The notes beneath the pieces were generated by a model. That model saw only the letters and a list, made by a program, of their open reading frames with translations, was not told the DNA's origin and did not search any database. 64,000 nt of DNA, from the NCBI RefSeq assembly GCF_049472135.1, contig NZ_JBMOVV010000009.1, positions 43,468 through 107,467 on the forward strand, written 5' to 3'. Within the stretch, counting starts at the first letter, position 1. The number at the start of each line of letters is the position of its first letter. This document shows, one piece after another, positions 41,660 through 50,378 of the stretch. The stretch comes from Arcobacter_B sp049472135. GTDB taxonomy: Bacteria > Campylobacterota > Campylobacteria > Campylobacterales > Arcobacteraceae. Position numbers and translations under genes: made by a program.

Positions 41660-43603
41660 CTAGTTTCCTAAAATCTCTGCTACTCTTTTTTCATGTTCTG
41701 TTTGAGTATCAACTTTTTGTTCTAAATTTTCATTGTTTTTTAAAGAAGTATATTTATTTTCCAATTCTTCTAACTTTTTTTGATACTCTTTTTCTCTTTC
41801 AAGTTTATCAATTTGCTTTTCTTTTAATCTTATTAATGACTCTTTTAAATATTTGTCTTCTAATAATTTCAATTGAGCTAACTGATTTCTAACATATGAT
41901 AAATCTTTTGATTTAGGAATAATATAAGGAGTTACAACAATAACTAAACTTCTTTTTCTAAAGTCTGTTTTATTATGTTTAAATAAATTACCAAGTAATG
42001 GTACATCTCCCAATACAGGAACTTTACTCTCAGTTGATTCTTCTTTATCTTCTATTAATCCACCAATTATTACAGACTCACCATTTTTAACAATAGCACT
42101 AGTAATTACTTCTTTTTTAGTTGTATCAGCATTACCACTTGTTGTTTCAGTTGTTTTTACATCTTCTAAAATAGTATTTATTTCTAATGTAACTTTATTA
42201 TCATTTGAGATTCTTGGTTTTACTTTTAAAGTAAGTCCAACATCTTCTCTTTTAAAGTTTTCATTTGTTGTTCCACCATCAGTAACAGTTGAAGAAGTTT
42301 TAACAGAAATAGTTTCACCAACATAAATAGAACTTTCTTTATTGTTAATAGCTAAAATAGATGGTTCAGAAACAATATCTAAAGCTCCATCTTGATCTAG
42401 TAAACTAATAGATGCTCCTAAAGCTAAACCAGAAGTAATATCAGGAATCTTAAGTCCAATACTATCAGGTTTAAAAGCTAATGCTTCTCCACCATTTAAA
42501 GATGATGAAAATGTTCCTAAACCATTATTACCAGATTTTCCACCTAATATTCCATATTTTATACCAACTTCATCTACTAAACTATCATTTAGTTCAATAA
42601 TTCTAGCCTGAACATATACTTGAGCTTTTTCTTTATCAAGCTCTTTTAATAACTCTTTTATATAAGCAATTTCTGTTGATGGACCCATTAGAACTATGGC
42701 ATTTGATTCTTCATCTATAGAAGATAAGGGTTTGTCATTTGGGTCTATATATTTTTTCTTTCCAATTACACCATCAATTATTTTGATTACATTTTTTGCT
42801 TCTACATTTTTTAAAGGTATTACTTCAACTACTCTTTTTACTAATGAATCATTTGCATCAACACTTTTTACATATTTTGCAAGGTAATCAATATTTTGTT
42901 TTTGACCTATAAAAATCAATGAGTTATCATCTTTATTTGCAATAATATCAACTTTTTGAGTCTCAATTTTTACATCAAATTTAGATTTTGCGATTGCATC
43001 AAGATTTTTCTTAGCTTCAATTGCTTGAATGTTTTTAAGTTCAACTATCTTTGTATCTTTCTTTGCTCCATAAGTCATGATAGATACTACTTTTTTTACT
43101 GTTTTTATATTATCAATAAAGTCAGTTAGTACTAAAGAGTTTGATTCTTTATTAGTAACAAGTTTTGCGTTTTGAGAGATAAGGTGTCTGATTTTTGAAG
43201 CTACATAATCAACATTTGCATTATGAACTGTAAATACTTCTGTAACCATTTGATAATGAGTTTTTTGTTTTGAAGAGTTTAAAACAGGAACATTTTTCTT
43301 AGCACCCTCATTTAGTTTTACTATTCTTAAAATCTCATCATTTTGTACTAGTGTAAAACCTTTTGATTCAAGTACAAAAATCAGTATTTTAACTAACTCA
43401 TCTTTTTGTAAAGGCTTATTTGAAATAAAATCAACATTACCTTTTATTTCAGTAGTAAGCAAAATATTTTTATCAATAATCTTTGATGTAATTTTTACTA
43501 AATCCATAATCTTTAAATCTTTAAAGTTTATATTTATCTTTTCACTTGCACTAAGCGTAAGACTTAAAAATATAATTACAAACAGCACCTTAATCAATTT
43601 CAT
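41660..43603 (-). CDS. gspD: Type II secretin GspD
   Basis: 647-residue outer-membrane channel. Signal peptide (cleavage near LSASEK), N0 domain (INFKDLKIMDLVKITSKII), N1-N3 domains each with the VIPLKNxxA pattern, and the secretin core ending VPVLGDVPLLGNLFKHN. After the barrel comes an unusually long charged coiled coil (about residues 575-640, RLKEKQIDKLEREKEYQKKL), where classical GspD has a short S-domain that binds the pilotin. No pilotin gene is in the locus. It overlaps gspC by 14 bp. Confidence 0.94.
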   Translation of the reverse strand: MKLIKVLFVIIFLSLTLSASEKININFKDLKIMDLVKITSKIIDKNILLTTEIKGNVDFISNKPLQKDELVKILIFVLESKGFTLVQNDEILRIVKLNEGAKKNVPVLNSSKQKTHYQMVTEVFTVHNANVDYVASKIRHLISQNAKLVTNKESNSLVLTDFIDNIKTVKKVVSIMTYGAKKDTKIVELKNIQAIEAKKNLDAIAKSKFDVKIETQKVDIIANKDDNSLIFIGQKQNIDYLAKYVKSVDANDSLVKRVVEVIPLKNVEAKNVIKIIDGVIGKKKYIDPNDKPLSSIDEESNAIVLMGPSTEIAYIKELLKELDKEKAQVYVQARIIELNDSLVDEVGIKYGILGGKSGNNGLGTFSSSLNGGEALAFKPDSIGLKIPDITSGLALGASISLLDQDGALDIVSEPSILAINNKESSIYVGETISVKTSSTVTDGGTTNENFKREDVGLTLKVKPRISNDNKVTLEINTILEDVKTTETTSGNADTTKKEVITSAIVKNGESVIIGGLIEDKEESTESKVPVLGDVPLLGNLFKHNKTDFRKRSLVIVVTPYIIPKSKDLSYVRNQLAQLKLLEDKYLKESLIRLKEKQIDKLEREKEYQKKLEELENKYTSLKNNENLEQKVDTQTEHEKRVAEILGN

Positions 43604-44408
43604 AGTTTAACTCCATTATCTCATTGTTTCTTAGAATTTCAATATTTAAATATTTTGTATTATTTATATTATTATAAACTGCAAATGCATCTGCATATGA
43701 GTCTAAAACTTTATTATTTATAGATTTTATTATATCACCTGGTTTAAGTCCAAGTTTACCAAATACTGAGTTTTGATTTACTCGTCCTACTTTAAAACCA
43801 CTTATTTTAGAACCTTCTTTTATTTCACTAATAGCAATATTATCCCAAACCTTTTGAGGATTTTGAACATATGAGTTTAAATAATCTCTTTTAACTGTTA
43901 CACTATCATTGTCAACTACAATATTTTCATTTATATTATTTGTTTTTCTTGAAACTTCATAGCTTACATTTTCGTCTTTTTTTTCTATTTGAAGTTTATA
44001 CTCTTTTGCTTGCTTTTCAAAGATTACATGGTTTTTATATAACTTAGTTAAGATATATCCATCAAGTTCTTCATACTGCGCTATAAAATAGCTTTGTTTA
44101 TCTCTTTTATTCTCTATAATTGCCCAACCACCATTTGAATCAGTAGAGTATATACCTTTTAAACTATAAGAAGAAAGATTTTTTATACTTGAACTAGGTG
44201 TTTTTTTAACTATTGTTTGTTTTGGGATTGAAGTATTATAAAAACCATCATACTTTTTGAATTCCACATAAGTATTTGATTCATCTACATACTCTACACT
44301 TGTTTTTGGTAATAAAGAACTTAGTACACTCATAACAATATAAACAACTAATGTTAAATAAATAAAAGGTATAGCTAATTGAACTAATTTATTAAAACTT
44401 GTATTCAT
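43590..44408 (-). CDS. gspC: Type II secretion inner-membrane linker GspC with PDZ domain
   Basis: 272 residues: one N-terminal helix (about 9-30), a homology region (about 85-125, SYSLKGIYSTDSNGGWAIIE) that contacts the secretin, and a C-terminal PDZ domain (about 195-268, SVFGKLGLKPGDIIKSINN) likely to bind substrates. I choose ATG 44408 because GGAAGG lies 7 bp upstream; the earlier ATG is itself part of that ribosome site. It overlaps the GspN-like gene by 17 bp. Confidence 0.85.
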   Translation of the reverse strand: MNTSFNKLVQLAIPFIYLTLVVYIVMSVLSSLLPKTSVEYVDESNTYVEFKKYDGFYNTSIPKQTIVKKTPSSSIKNLSSYSLKGIYSTDSNGGWAIIENKRDKQSYFIAQYEELDGYILTKLYKNHVIFEKQAKEYKLQIEKKDENVSYEVSRKTNNINENIVVDNDSVTVKRDYLNSYVQNPQKVWDNIAISEIKEGSKISGFKVGRVNQNSVFGKLGLKPGDIIKSINNKVLDSYADAFAVYNNINNTKYLNIEILRNNEIMELNYEID

Positions 44409-44919
44409 AAATATACCTTCCATCTTTTAATCTCATTTGTCTTAAAAGATTTGAATAAGAACTTTTCATACTACTTGAAGCATCTAAATAAATAGTAGCC
44501 TTTCTATCAAATATATTTAAAGAGCCTTCAACTTTTCCAAAAATACCATCTGCGTTTATTTGAATGTTTTCATAATCTAAAATAGAGTATGTTAAATATA
44601 TATTTGTCAAAGGAGTAGGAAACATTGTTTTGAAACTATCTAATAATCTTACATTTTTTATGGCTACTTTATTATAAACAAGATAACTATCAATTGATAT
44701 GTTTTGAATATTTGCAGCATTTATACCTTCTAAATATATATCAACATACTTAATATCAAAGCCTAAAGCTTTATTTTTAAACTCTTCATTTGAAACAATA
44801 ACATTCTGTTTTTCAAGTTCTTTTTCTAGTGCAAAAAAAAGCTCTTGTTTTGGTAATAAAACTAAAGATATAAATACAAAGAAAAACAAATATACTAAAA
44901 ACTTAAATATCTTTTTCAT
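44392..44919 (-). CDS. Type II secretion protein, GspN-like
   Basis: 175 residues with an N-terminal membrane helix (about 5-25) and a periplasmic beta-rich domain (LTYSILDYENIQINADGIFG; VEGSLNIFDRKATIYLDASS). Size, the single helix and the position between GspM-like and GspC proteins fit GspN. Weak family similarity, so medium confidence. It overlaps the GspM-like stop codon by one base. Confidence 0.65.
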   Translation of the reverse strand: MKKIFKFLVYLFFFVFISLVLLPKQELFFALEKELEKQNVIVSNEEFKNKALGFDIKYVDIYLEGINAANIQNISIDSYLVYNKVAIKNVRLLDSFKTMFPTPLTNIYLTYSILDYENIQINADGIFGKVEGSLNIFDRKATIYLDASSSMKSSYSNLLRQMRLKDGRYIYEYKF

Positions 44920-45314
44920 TATCTATACCCTATTTCCAAAGCAATATAATCTTTTTGAACTTCCATTTTATTTATGATTAATTGCTTATTTAAAATCTTA
45001 TTTAAAAAACTATTTAAAACTTTTGCATCTTGTGATTCTATTTTTACTTTTATGTTTTTTTGCGTCTCAACTTTTAAAATCTTATGTTTTCTAAACTGAG
45101 CACTATTTACAATTTGATTTACTGTTTTTATACTATTTTCTTTACTTGCCCAAGAAGCACTTAGCTGTTTATACTCTTTTGCTTTATATTTTAAGTTCTC
45201 AAATTCTTGTGCTTTTTGCATAAAACTGTTTTTTGATTCATCTACTTGTACAAACGATAAAACTACAAAAGTAAACATTAAAGCAAGAATATATAATGGA
45301 TTTATTTTATTCAT
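44919..45314 (-). CDS. Type II secretion protein, GspM/PilO-like
   Basis: 131 residues: an N-terminal membrane helix (about 7-22, PLYILALMFTFVVLSFV), a coiled coil and a ferredoxin-like C-terminus (ILKVETQKNIKVKIESQDAK; INKMEVQKDYIALEIGYR), the standard GspM layout. It overlaps the GspL-like gene by 4 bp. Confidence 0.72.
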   Translation of the reverse strand: MNKINPLYILALMFTFVVLSFVQVDESKNSFMQKAQEFENLKYKAKEYKQLSASWASKENSIKTVNQIVNSAQFRKHKILKVETQKNIKVKIESQDAKVLNSFLNKILNKQLIINKMEVQKDYIALEIGYR

Positions 45315-46225
45315 ATTTTAATCCTCACTTTTACTATATCACCTACTTTTCTTATAGATACAATCTCATATTTTTTTGATAAATAAGCCTTTAGAGTATC
45401 AATAGACACGCTCTTATAATCTAAATCAAAATTTTGCTTATTTATTTCAATACTATCTAACACAAATCTTCTATCTTCTAGGATATAAGAAATTGCTTCT
45501 CTGATATTAGTTTGTTCTTTAAAAGTAACTTTGTATGAATCTAGTATAGAGTTTGTTTGAATCATAGAGCTTGGAAGTTTACTTGCTTTTTTAGTTGAAT
45601 CTATTTTATCATCTAATAAAGAGAGTTCACTTTTGTAATCAAAGATTTTAAAAATATTTACAAAACAAACAATTAACATCACTATCAACAGTGAATAAAT
45701 CTGTTTTTGAGATAAAGAACTATTATAAAGTTTAATATCAACTTTGTTTGAAGAGAGTTTTAAATCTTGAAGACTATTTTCCAAATCAATATCGTTTGTT
45801 AAAATAGAGGAAGGAACTTTTACTAAAATATTTTCATTAGTATATAAAAAAGCTTTATTGCAAATCTTGAATTGAGGAAAGTCTTTACACTCTGTTTGGG
45901 CAAAATAAATTGAGTTTACTTGTGAGTTTGAAATACCAGCACTTTTAATAGCTTCAAATATTTTTTTATTTATATATGCAAAACATAAATATTTACCATC
46001 TTCAAGTTTCAATACTTGATATGATAACTCAAAAGTATTTTCTAAAATATCCTCAAAAAGTGTAGGAAGAACATGTCTTGCTTGAGTAGTATTTTTTACA
46101 GGAATATCAAAAATTCTTACCCAATAAAACTCAGGTGAAAGTATAATATCTACTCTTTCTTTTACATCAAATTTGCTATCTAAACATAAAAAGAGTTTTT
46201 TATGTTTATTTGAAACTAAGCTCAA
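45311..46225 (-). CDS. Type II secretion protein, GspL-like
   Basis: 304 residues (310 if read from the upstream ATG 46243). The cytoplasmic first part (PEFYWVRIFDIPVKNTTQAR) is actin/PilM-like and reduced, then a membrane helix (about 180-200, YSLLIVMLIVCFVNIFKIF) and a periplasmic ferredoxin-like domain (FVLDSIEINKQNFDLDYKSV). I prefer the TTG at 46225 because AAAGG lies 8 bp upstream; the ATG has a poor ribosome site. The 5' end overlaps the GspK-like gene by 20 bp. Confidence 0.7.
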   Translation of the reverse strand: MSLVSNKHKKLFLCLDSKFDVKERVDIILSPEFYWVRIFDIPVKNTTQARHVLPTLFEDILENTFELSYQVLKLEDGKYLCFAYINKKIFEAIKSAGISNSQVNSIYFAQTECKDFPQFKICNKAFLYTNENILVKVPSSILTNDIDLENSLQDLKLSSNKVDIKLYNSSLSQKQIYSLLIVMLIVCFVNIFKIFDYKSELSLLDDKIDSTKKASKLPSSMIQTNSILDSYKVTFKEQTNIREAISYILEDRRFVLDSIEINKQNFDLDYKSVSIDTLKAYLSKKYEIVSIRKVGDIVKVRIKI

Positions 46226-46826
46226 AGTATTTAACCTTTCCATCTTTATCTAAAATATAATATGCCTTTGCCATTTGTTTTAGATAATTAACTCTTATTT
46301 TTAGTTCATATAGTTTACTATCATCTGGGGCTTTTATAAAGCCTAAACTATCTTTTATTTTTAAAATATCATCACTGTATATTTGCTTAATAAAAGTAGT
46401 TATTATATCATCTAGTTGCTTACTATTTGAGATAGGCTCACTACCTTTTAAAAGATATTGTAAATTTTCAAAACCATCTACAGAGTTATCCCAAAAAAAC
46501 TCTTGAATACTCTTATATTTTTCTATATCATTTTCTCTTAATAGATTTAAATCATATTTATCATACTCAATAAGCGAAAGTTGTAATTCAACATCTTTTA
46601 ATGTAAAAGGAATATTTTCTAAAGCCTTTAAATCATCAGGATACTTTTCTATAAATTTAGAAGCTTCATTTTTTGCATTGTTTATCATCATCAAAAGTTG
46701 TGATTGATTTAGTTTATAGTTTTGCTCACTTATATACTCATTTGTATCATCTAAGTTTTTCAATATCAATGTTGAAATAGCAGTTATAAAAAGTAATGAG
46801 ACTAAAAGAACAATTGATTTTTTCAA
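46206..46826 (-). CDS. Type II secretion minor pseudopilin, GspK-like
   Basis: 206 residues with N-terminal KKSIVLLVSLLFITAISTLI, a prepilin-like helix without Glu at +5, which is typical of GspK, the tip pseudopilin. The rest is a large helical domain (LDDIITTFIKQIYSDDILKI). The start codon is TTG. GspK in other species is about 300 residues, so this is a short form. Confidence 0.68.
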   Translation of the reverse strand: MKKSIVLLVSLLFITAISTLILKNLDDTNEYISEQNYKLNQSQLLMMINNAKNEASKFIEKYPDDLKALENIPFTLKDVELQLSLIEYDKYDLNLLRENDIEKYKSIQEFFWDNSVDGFENLQYLLKGSEPISNSKQLDDIITTFIKQIYSDDILKIKDSLGFIKAPDDSKLYELKIRVNYLKQMAKAYYILDKDGKVKYFELSFK

Positions 46827-46837
46827 AACTACCCTAA

Positions 46838-48052
46838 CTATCCTAAATTCATAGAGAAAATTGGAAGCAACATTGAAATTACAATAAACCCAATAGTTAC
46901 ACCAACAAAAAGCATAAAAACAGGTTCTAATAAAGATAAAAATAGTGTAGTTTTATCTTTATTTGCTTCATTATATAAACTTGCTAAGTTATTTAAAATC
47001 TCTGATAGCCTACTTGTATCTTCACCAATAGCTATTGAGTGAATAAAAGCTTCATCAATCTTGTAAGTTTTATTTGAGTGAAGTAAACTTGATAGTTTCT
47101 TACCTTCGACAACACTTGAAGAAGCATCTACAAAAACCTTTTTTATTACACTGTTTTTTAAGATATTTGCACTTAAGTTTATAGCTTGAACTATTGGAAC
47201 TCCTGATTTTATCAAAATAGAGTTCATATATGAGAACCTTGAAAGCTCTGCTTGCTCAATCATAGTTGAGAAAAATGGTAATTTTAAAACTAATTTATCA
47301 AAAGCATATTTAAAAGCTGTGGACTTTTTCATCAAAAATACAAATAAAGACACCACAGCTATTATTGATAAAAGAATATAATTATAATTATTAGAGAAAA
47401 AATCCCCTAAAGCAATAACAATTTTAGTACTTTGTGGAAGTTCTTGATCTATTTGAGTAAAAATATCAGTAATTTTTGGAACTATGAAACTAAGCATAAA
47501 ACCAACCATAAAAAGTGAAATAAATAGAATAAATAAAGGATAAGCCAAAGCTTGTCCTGCTTGTTTTTTTACTCTATCTTGTTCTTTTAAAAAAGTTGCT
47601 AACTCTAAAAGAACAGACTCTAAAAGTCCACCATTTTCACTTATTTTTATTGATTGTTTATAAAACTCTGGAAGCTTTACTACACTTTGAGAATCAAGTG
47701 CGACATAAAAGTTTTTCCCCTCATCTAAGTAAGTTCCTATTGATTCAAAAAAAGCACTTAATACTTTATGTTTTTTATATCTTTGTTTCAAAAGTTCAAT
47801 GGCTGAAATTAAAGAAATGCCTGAATTTAGATAAATACTTAAATCTCTACTTATATAAGATAGAGTTGATAAATCTAAACTCTTTTTTCTTTTTAGAGAG
47901 ATTTTTGAGAAGTTAAAGTTTTCTTCTTCTAAAGAAGTATACAAAATACTCCTAGCTTTTAATTTAGCTTTAGCTTCTTGTAAATTTGAGGCTTCTAGTT
48001 TAGCTTTTACTTTATTTCCATCTGAATCAATACCTTGATATTTAAAAAGCAT
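46838..48052 (-). CDS. gspF: Type II secretion inner-membrane platform GspF
   Basis: 404 residues: N-terminal FKYQGIDSDGNKVKAKLEAS, two cytoplasmic GspF domains (LSYISRDLSIYLNSGISLIS; SRFSYMNSILIKSGVPIVQA) and three membrane helices (last: LLEPVFMLFVGVTIGFIVIS). I place the start at 48052, four codons inside the upstream ATG, because GAGG lies 6 bp before it and GspF proteins start MxxFxYxG. It overlaps the GspH-like gene by 11 bp. Confidence 0.93.
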   Translation of the reverse strand: MLFKYQGIDSDGNKVKAKLEASNLQEAKAKLKARSILYTSLEEENFNFSKISLKRKKSLDLSTLSYISRDLSIYLNSGISLISAIELLKQRYKKHKVLSAFFESIGTYLDEGKNFYVALDSQSVVKLPEFYKQSIKISENGGLLESVLLELATFLKEQDRVKKQAGQALAYPLFILFISLFMVGFMLSFIVPKITDIFTQIDQELPQSTKIVIALGDFFSNNYNYILLSIIAVVSLFVFLMKKSTAFKYAFDKLVLKLPFFSTMIEQAELSRFSYMNSILIKSGVPIVQAINLSANILKNSVIKKVFVDASSSVVEGKKLSSLLHSNKTYKIDEAFIHSIAIGEDTSRLSEILNNLASLYNEANKDKTTLFLSLLEPVFMLFVGVTIGFIVISMLLPIFSMNLG

Positions 48053-48581
48053 CTTTAACCTCAACTATATTTTTATTAAACATATCAAATGCATCACCTA
48101 ATGACTCATAAACAAAAACTTCTTCATACAAAGAATTAAAAACATAAACTTTGTTTTCTAAAGTATCTAGGATAAACTCATTTGTTTTATAATCACTATT
48201 TATTTTAAACTTAAAAACCACATCATAATCAATATCATCAATTCTTGCTGTATCAAACTCTTTTTGAACTTGTATTTGATCATATTCATAAACTTCTGGC
48301 TTTACTGAAAAAAACTTTTCAACAACTTTTGTTTCATTTAATGTGTTATCTATTTTTACAAAACAATCAAAACTATCATCAATACAAATAAATTCTAAAT
48401 TTTTATTAAACTCATAAGTATCAAGTAGAGTTTTTTTCAAGTTTTCTAAACTAATTTTTTTATTTTGAGTATTTGAATTAAAACTATTAGTTGAAAAAAC
48501 TAAAAAATATGTAGTGGAAATTATAACTATTACAATAGTAAGCTCTATTAGAGTAAAAGCTTTTACTCTAATATTACTCAT
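48042..48581 (-). CDS. gspH: Type II secretion minor pseudopilin, GspH-like
   Basis: 179 residues beginning MSNIRVKAFTLIELTIVIVI, a classical prepilin helix with Glu +5 and Ala at -1. The second residue after the hydrophobic stretch onward is a beta-rich minor pilin domain with a CIDDSFDC cysteine pair. Between gspG and gspF; the order G-H is standard. Confidence 0.8.
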   Translation of the reverse strand: MSNIRVKAFTLIELTIVIVIISTTYFLVFSTNSFNSNTQNKKISLENLKKTLLDTYEFNKNLEFICIDDSFDCFVKIDNTLNETKVVEKFFSVKPEVYEYDQIQVQKEFDTARIDDIDYDVVFKFKINSDYKTNEFILDTLENKVYVFNSLYEEVFVYESLGDAFDMFNKNIVEVKDAF

Positions 48582-48584
48582 TTA

Positions 48585-48956
48585 TTATTTACACTTTGAG
48601 TAGTAAATATCATCTTCAGTGCTCTCTTTTTTATCAGCACCTTTTGATACTAAATCAAATCCACTCTCATTTGAGATGTAAATAAACTCATTATTCCAAG
48701 CATCTTTTGGAAGTTTACCATCTTCAAAATATTTCTTTTCAACTAATAAACCTAAACCTTCTTGTGTTTGAGGATATGTAGAATTATCTAGTTTATACAT
48801 TTTTAAAGTTTGTGCAATACTTTTCATTTGAATACAAACTATCTTATCTTTTGCTTCGTCACTTTTACCTGTAAGATTTGGTAGTACAAAAGCAGCTAGT
48901 AATCCTAAAATTATAATTACTACCATTAACTCCATTAAAGAAAATGCTTTTTTCAC
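48585..48956 (-). CDS. gspG: Major pseudopilin GspG
   Basis: 123 residues, the main pseudopilus subunit. MKKAFSLMELMVVIIILGLL is the prepilin helix (Glu +5, Ala at -1). Downstream come CIQMKSIAQTLKMYKLDNST, YPQTQEGLGLLV, PKDAWNNEFIYIS and GADKKESTEDDI, the conserved GspG calcium-site loop. GTG start, AAAAAGG upstream. First gene of the operon. Confidence 0.95.
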   Translation of the reverse strand: MKKAFSLMELMVVIIILGLLAAFVLPNLTGKSDEAKDKIVCIQMKSIAQTLKMYKLDNSTYPQTQEGLGLLVEKKYFEDGKLPKDAWNNEFIYISNESGFDLVSKGADKKESTEDDIYYSKCK

Positions 48957-48985
48957 TATATGTAACCTTTTTTGAAATTTATATA

Positions 48986-48991
48986 ATTATA
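48986..48991 (-). promoter_or_regulatory. -10 box of the type II secretion operon
   Basis: TATAAT on the minus strand, 29 bp upstream of the gspG GTG, in the 63-bp gap after yigZ. It is the only good promoter-like box in the cluster, so the thirteen genes from gspG to the SH3 protein are probably one transcript. Confidence 0.5.
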
Positions 48992-49019
48992 TTGTTTTTT
49001 TCTTAAAACAAATTGTTAT

Positions 49020-49592
49020 TTATTCGTATTTTATTGTTCTTGGAAGCTGTGTAACTAAACTGTTCCACTCCTCTTTACTTAAGGATATATAAACAACAAT
49101 ACTATCAGTAAAATCTTTATCTTTTATATCAATATTCAAAGAGTTCAAAAGATATTCTAATTTTGATAATTCATGATACTGGCAATACAACTTTTTAGTT
49201 ATTAATGATTTATATTCAAATAGTTCAGCTTTGTCTAAAACCTCATTTACACTTGCACCATAAGCTCTAACTAAACCACCTGTTCCAAGCTTAATTCCAC
49301 CAAAATATCGTACAATAATAACTGCACTATTTATAATATCTGCTCCTGCTAAAACAGCTAATGATGGTTTACCTGATGTTCCTTTTGGTTCTCCATCATC
49401 ACTACTATTTTCAACAACTTGTTCAAACTCATTTAAATATCTATAAGCATAAACAAAATGTCTTCCTTTAGGATGCTCTTCTCTTAGTCTTTTCATAACT
49501 TCATCAAATTTATCATAAGGCATCAAATGTGCAATAAACTTTGATTTCTTCTCTTCATAAGTGTTTTCAAACTCTTCTTTTACAAACTTCAA
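49020..49592 (-). CDS. YigZ/IMPACT-family protein
   Basis: 190-residue protein with the UPF0029/IMPACT N-domain: KSKFIAHLMPYDKFDEVMKR, HPKGRHFVYAYR and the signature SSDDGEPKGTSGKPSLAVLA and VIVVRYFGGIKLGTGGLVRAYG. The C-terminal part is a divergent ferredoxin-like domain. Function unclear; IMPACT proteins bind GCN1-like factors in eukaryotes. It lies upstream of the type II secretion operon on the same strand, divergent from tlyA. Confidence 0.9.
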   Translation of the reverse strand: MKFVKEEFENTYEEKKSKFIAHLMPYDKFDEVMKRLREEHPKGRHFVYAYRYLNEFEQVVENSSDDGEPKGTSGKPSLAVLAGADIINSAVIIVRYFGGIKLGTGGLVRAYGASVNEVLDKAELFEYKSLITKKLYCQYHELSKLEYLLNSLNIDIKDKDFTDSIVVYISLSKEEWNSLVTQLPRTIKYE

Positions 49593-49656
49593 ATAAAATC
49601 CCGTTATATTAAAATAAATTATAGTATATATAAACTATTCTTGATAAAAATTTAAC

Positions 49657-49662
49657 TATAAT
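49657..49662 (+). promoter_or_regulatory. -10 box (TATAAT) directly before tlyA
   Basis: A perfect TATAAT ends 5 bp before the tlyA ATG, so transcription would start at or next to the start codon, and no Shine-Dalgarno is present. Suggests a leaderless message; see findings. Confidence 0.5.
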
Positions 49663-49667
49663 TTCGC

Positions 49668-50378
49668 ATGAGATTAGACCAATACCTAAAAGACAACTTT
49701 CAAATTCAAAGTAGAAACAAAGCAAGCGAACTTATAAAAGCAAATAAAATAAAAGTAGATGACAAAATAATCACTAAAGCATCTTTTGATGTAAATGAAA
49801 CAAATAATATAGAAATATTAGAAGATGAGTTTTATGTAAGTCGTGCTGCGTATAAATTAAAACACTTTTTAGAAGAGATACCGAGTTTAAAACTTGAAGA
49901 GAAAACTGCCCTTGATATAGGTAGTAGTACAGGTGGTTTTACACAAATACTTCTAAATCAAAATGTAAAAAGTGTAACTTGTGTTGATGTAGGATCAAAC
50001 CAACTACACGAAAAAATAAAAACTGATGAAAGAATTAGTTTTTTTGAAAATACAGATATAAGGGACTACAAGAACGAAAATGGTTTTGAAATAGTTACTT
50101 GTGATGTTTCTTTTATTTCTATTTTAAATATTATTGAAGATATAAATAGATTAAGTAATAAAGATATTATAATCTTATTTAAGCCTCAATTTGAAGTTGG
50201 AACAAATGTAAAAAGAGATAAAAAAGGTGTGGTAAAAGATAAAAAAGCAATTGAAAATGCAAGAACAAAATTTTTAGATAATACTAAACTTTTAAACTGG
50301 GAACTAAAATATAACTCAAAAAGTAAACTGCAAGGAAAAGATGGAAATGAAGAAGAGCTCTTCTATTTTAGTAAATAA
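49668..50378 (+). CDS. tlyA: TlyA-family 2'-O-ribose rRNA methyltransferase
   Basis: 236 residues. The N-terminal S4 RNA-binding domain (MRLDQYLKDNFQIQSRNKAS; KIKVDDKIITKASFDV) is followed by an FtsJ-like methyltransferase (AYKLKHFLE; LDIGSSTGGFTQILL as the SAM site; FKPQFEV). TlyA of this phylum methylates 16S (short form also 23S) rRNA cytidines and affects capreomycin sensitivity. The start is sound since TlyA proteins begin MRLD, but there is no ribosome site before it. Its last 38 bp overlap ribF. Confidence 0.92.
   Translation: MRLDQYLKDNFQIQSRNKASELIKANKIKVDDKIITKASFDVNETNNIEILEDEFYVSRAAYKLKHFLEEIPSLKLEEKTALDIGSSTGGFTQILLNQNVKSVTCVDVGSNQLHEKIKTDERISFFENTDIRDYKNENGFEIVTCDVSFISILNIIEDINRLSNKDIIILFKPQFEVGTNVKRDKKGVVKDKKAIENARTKFLDNTKLLNWELKYNSKSKLQGKDGNEEELFYFSK

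Noticed and set aside
39248..48956. Cluster as a type IV pilus locus
   Set aside because: The PDZ-containing GspC, the GspN-like protein, the GspG calcium loop and the lack of PilT or PilA point to type II secretion.
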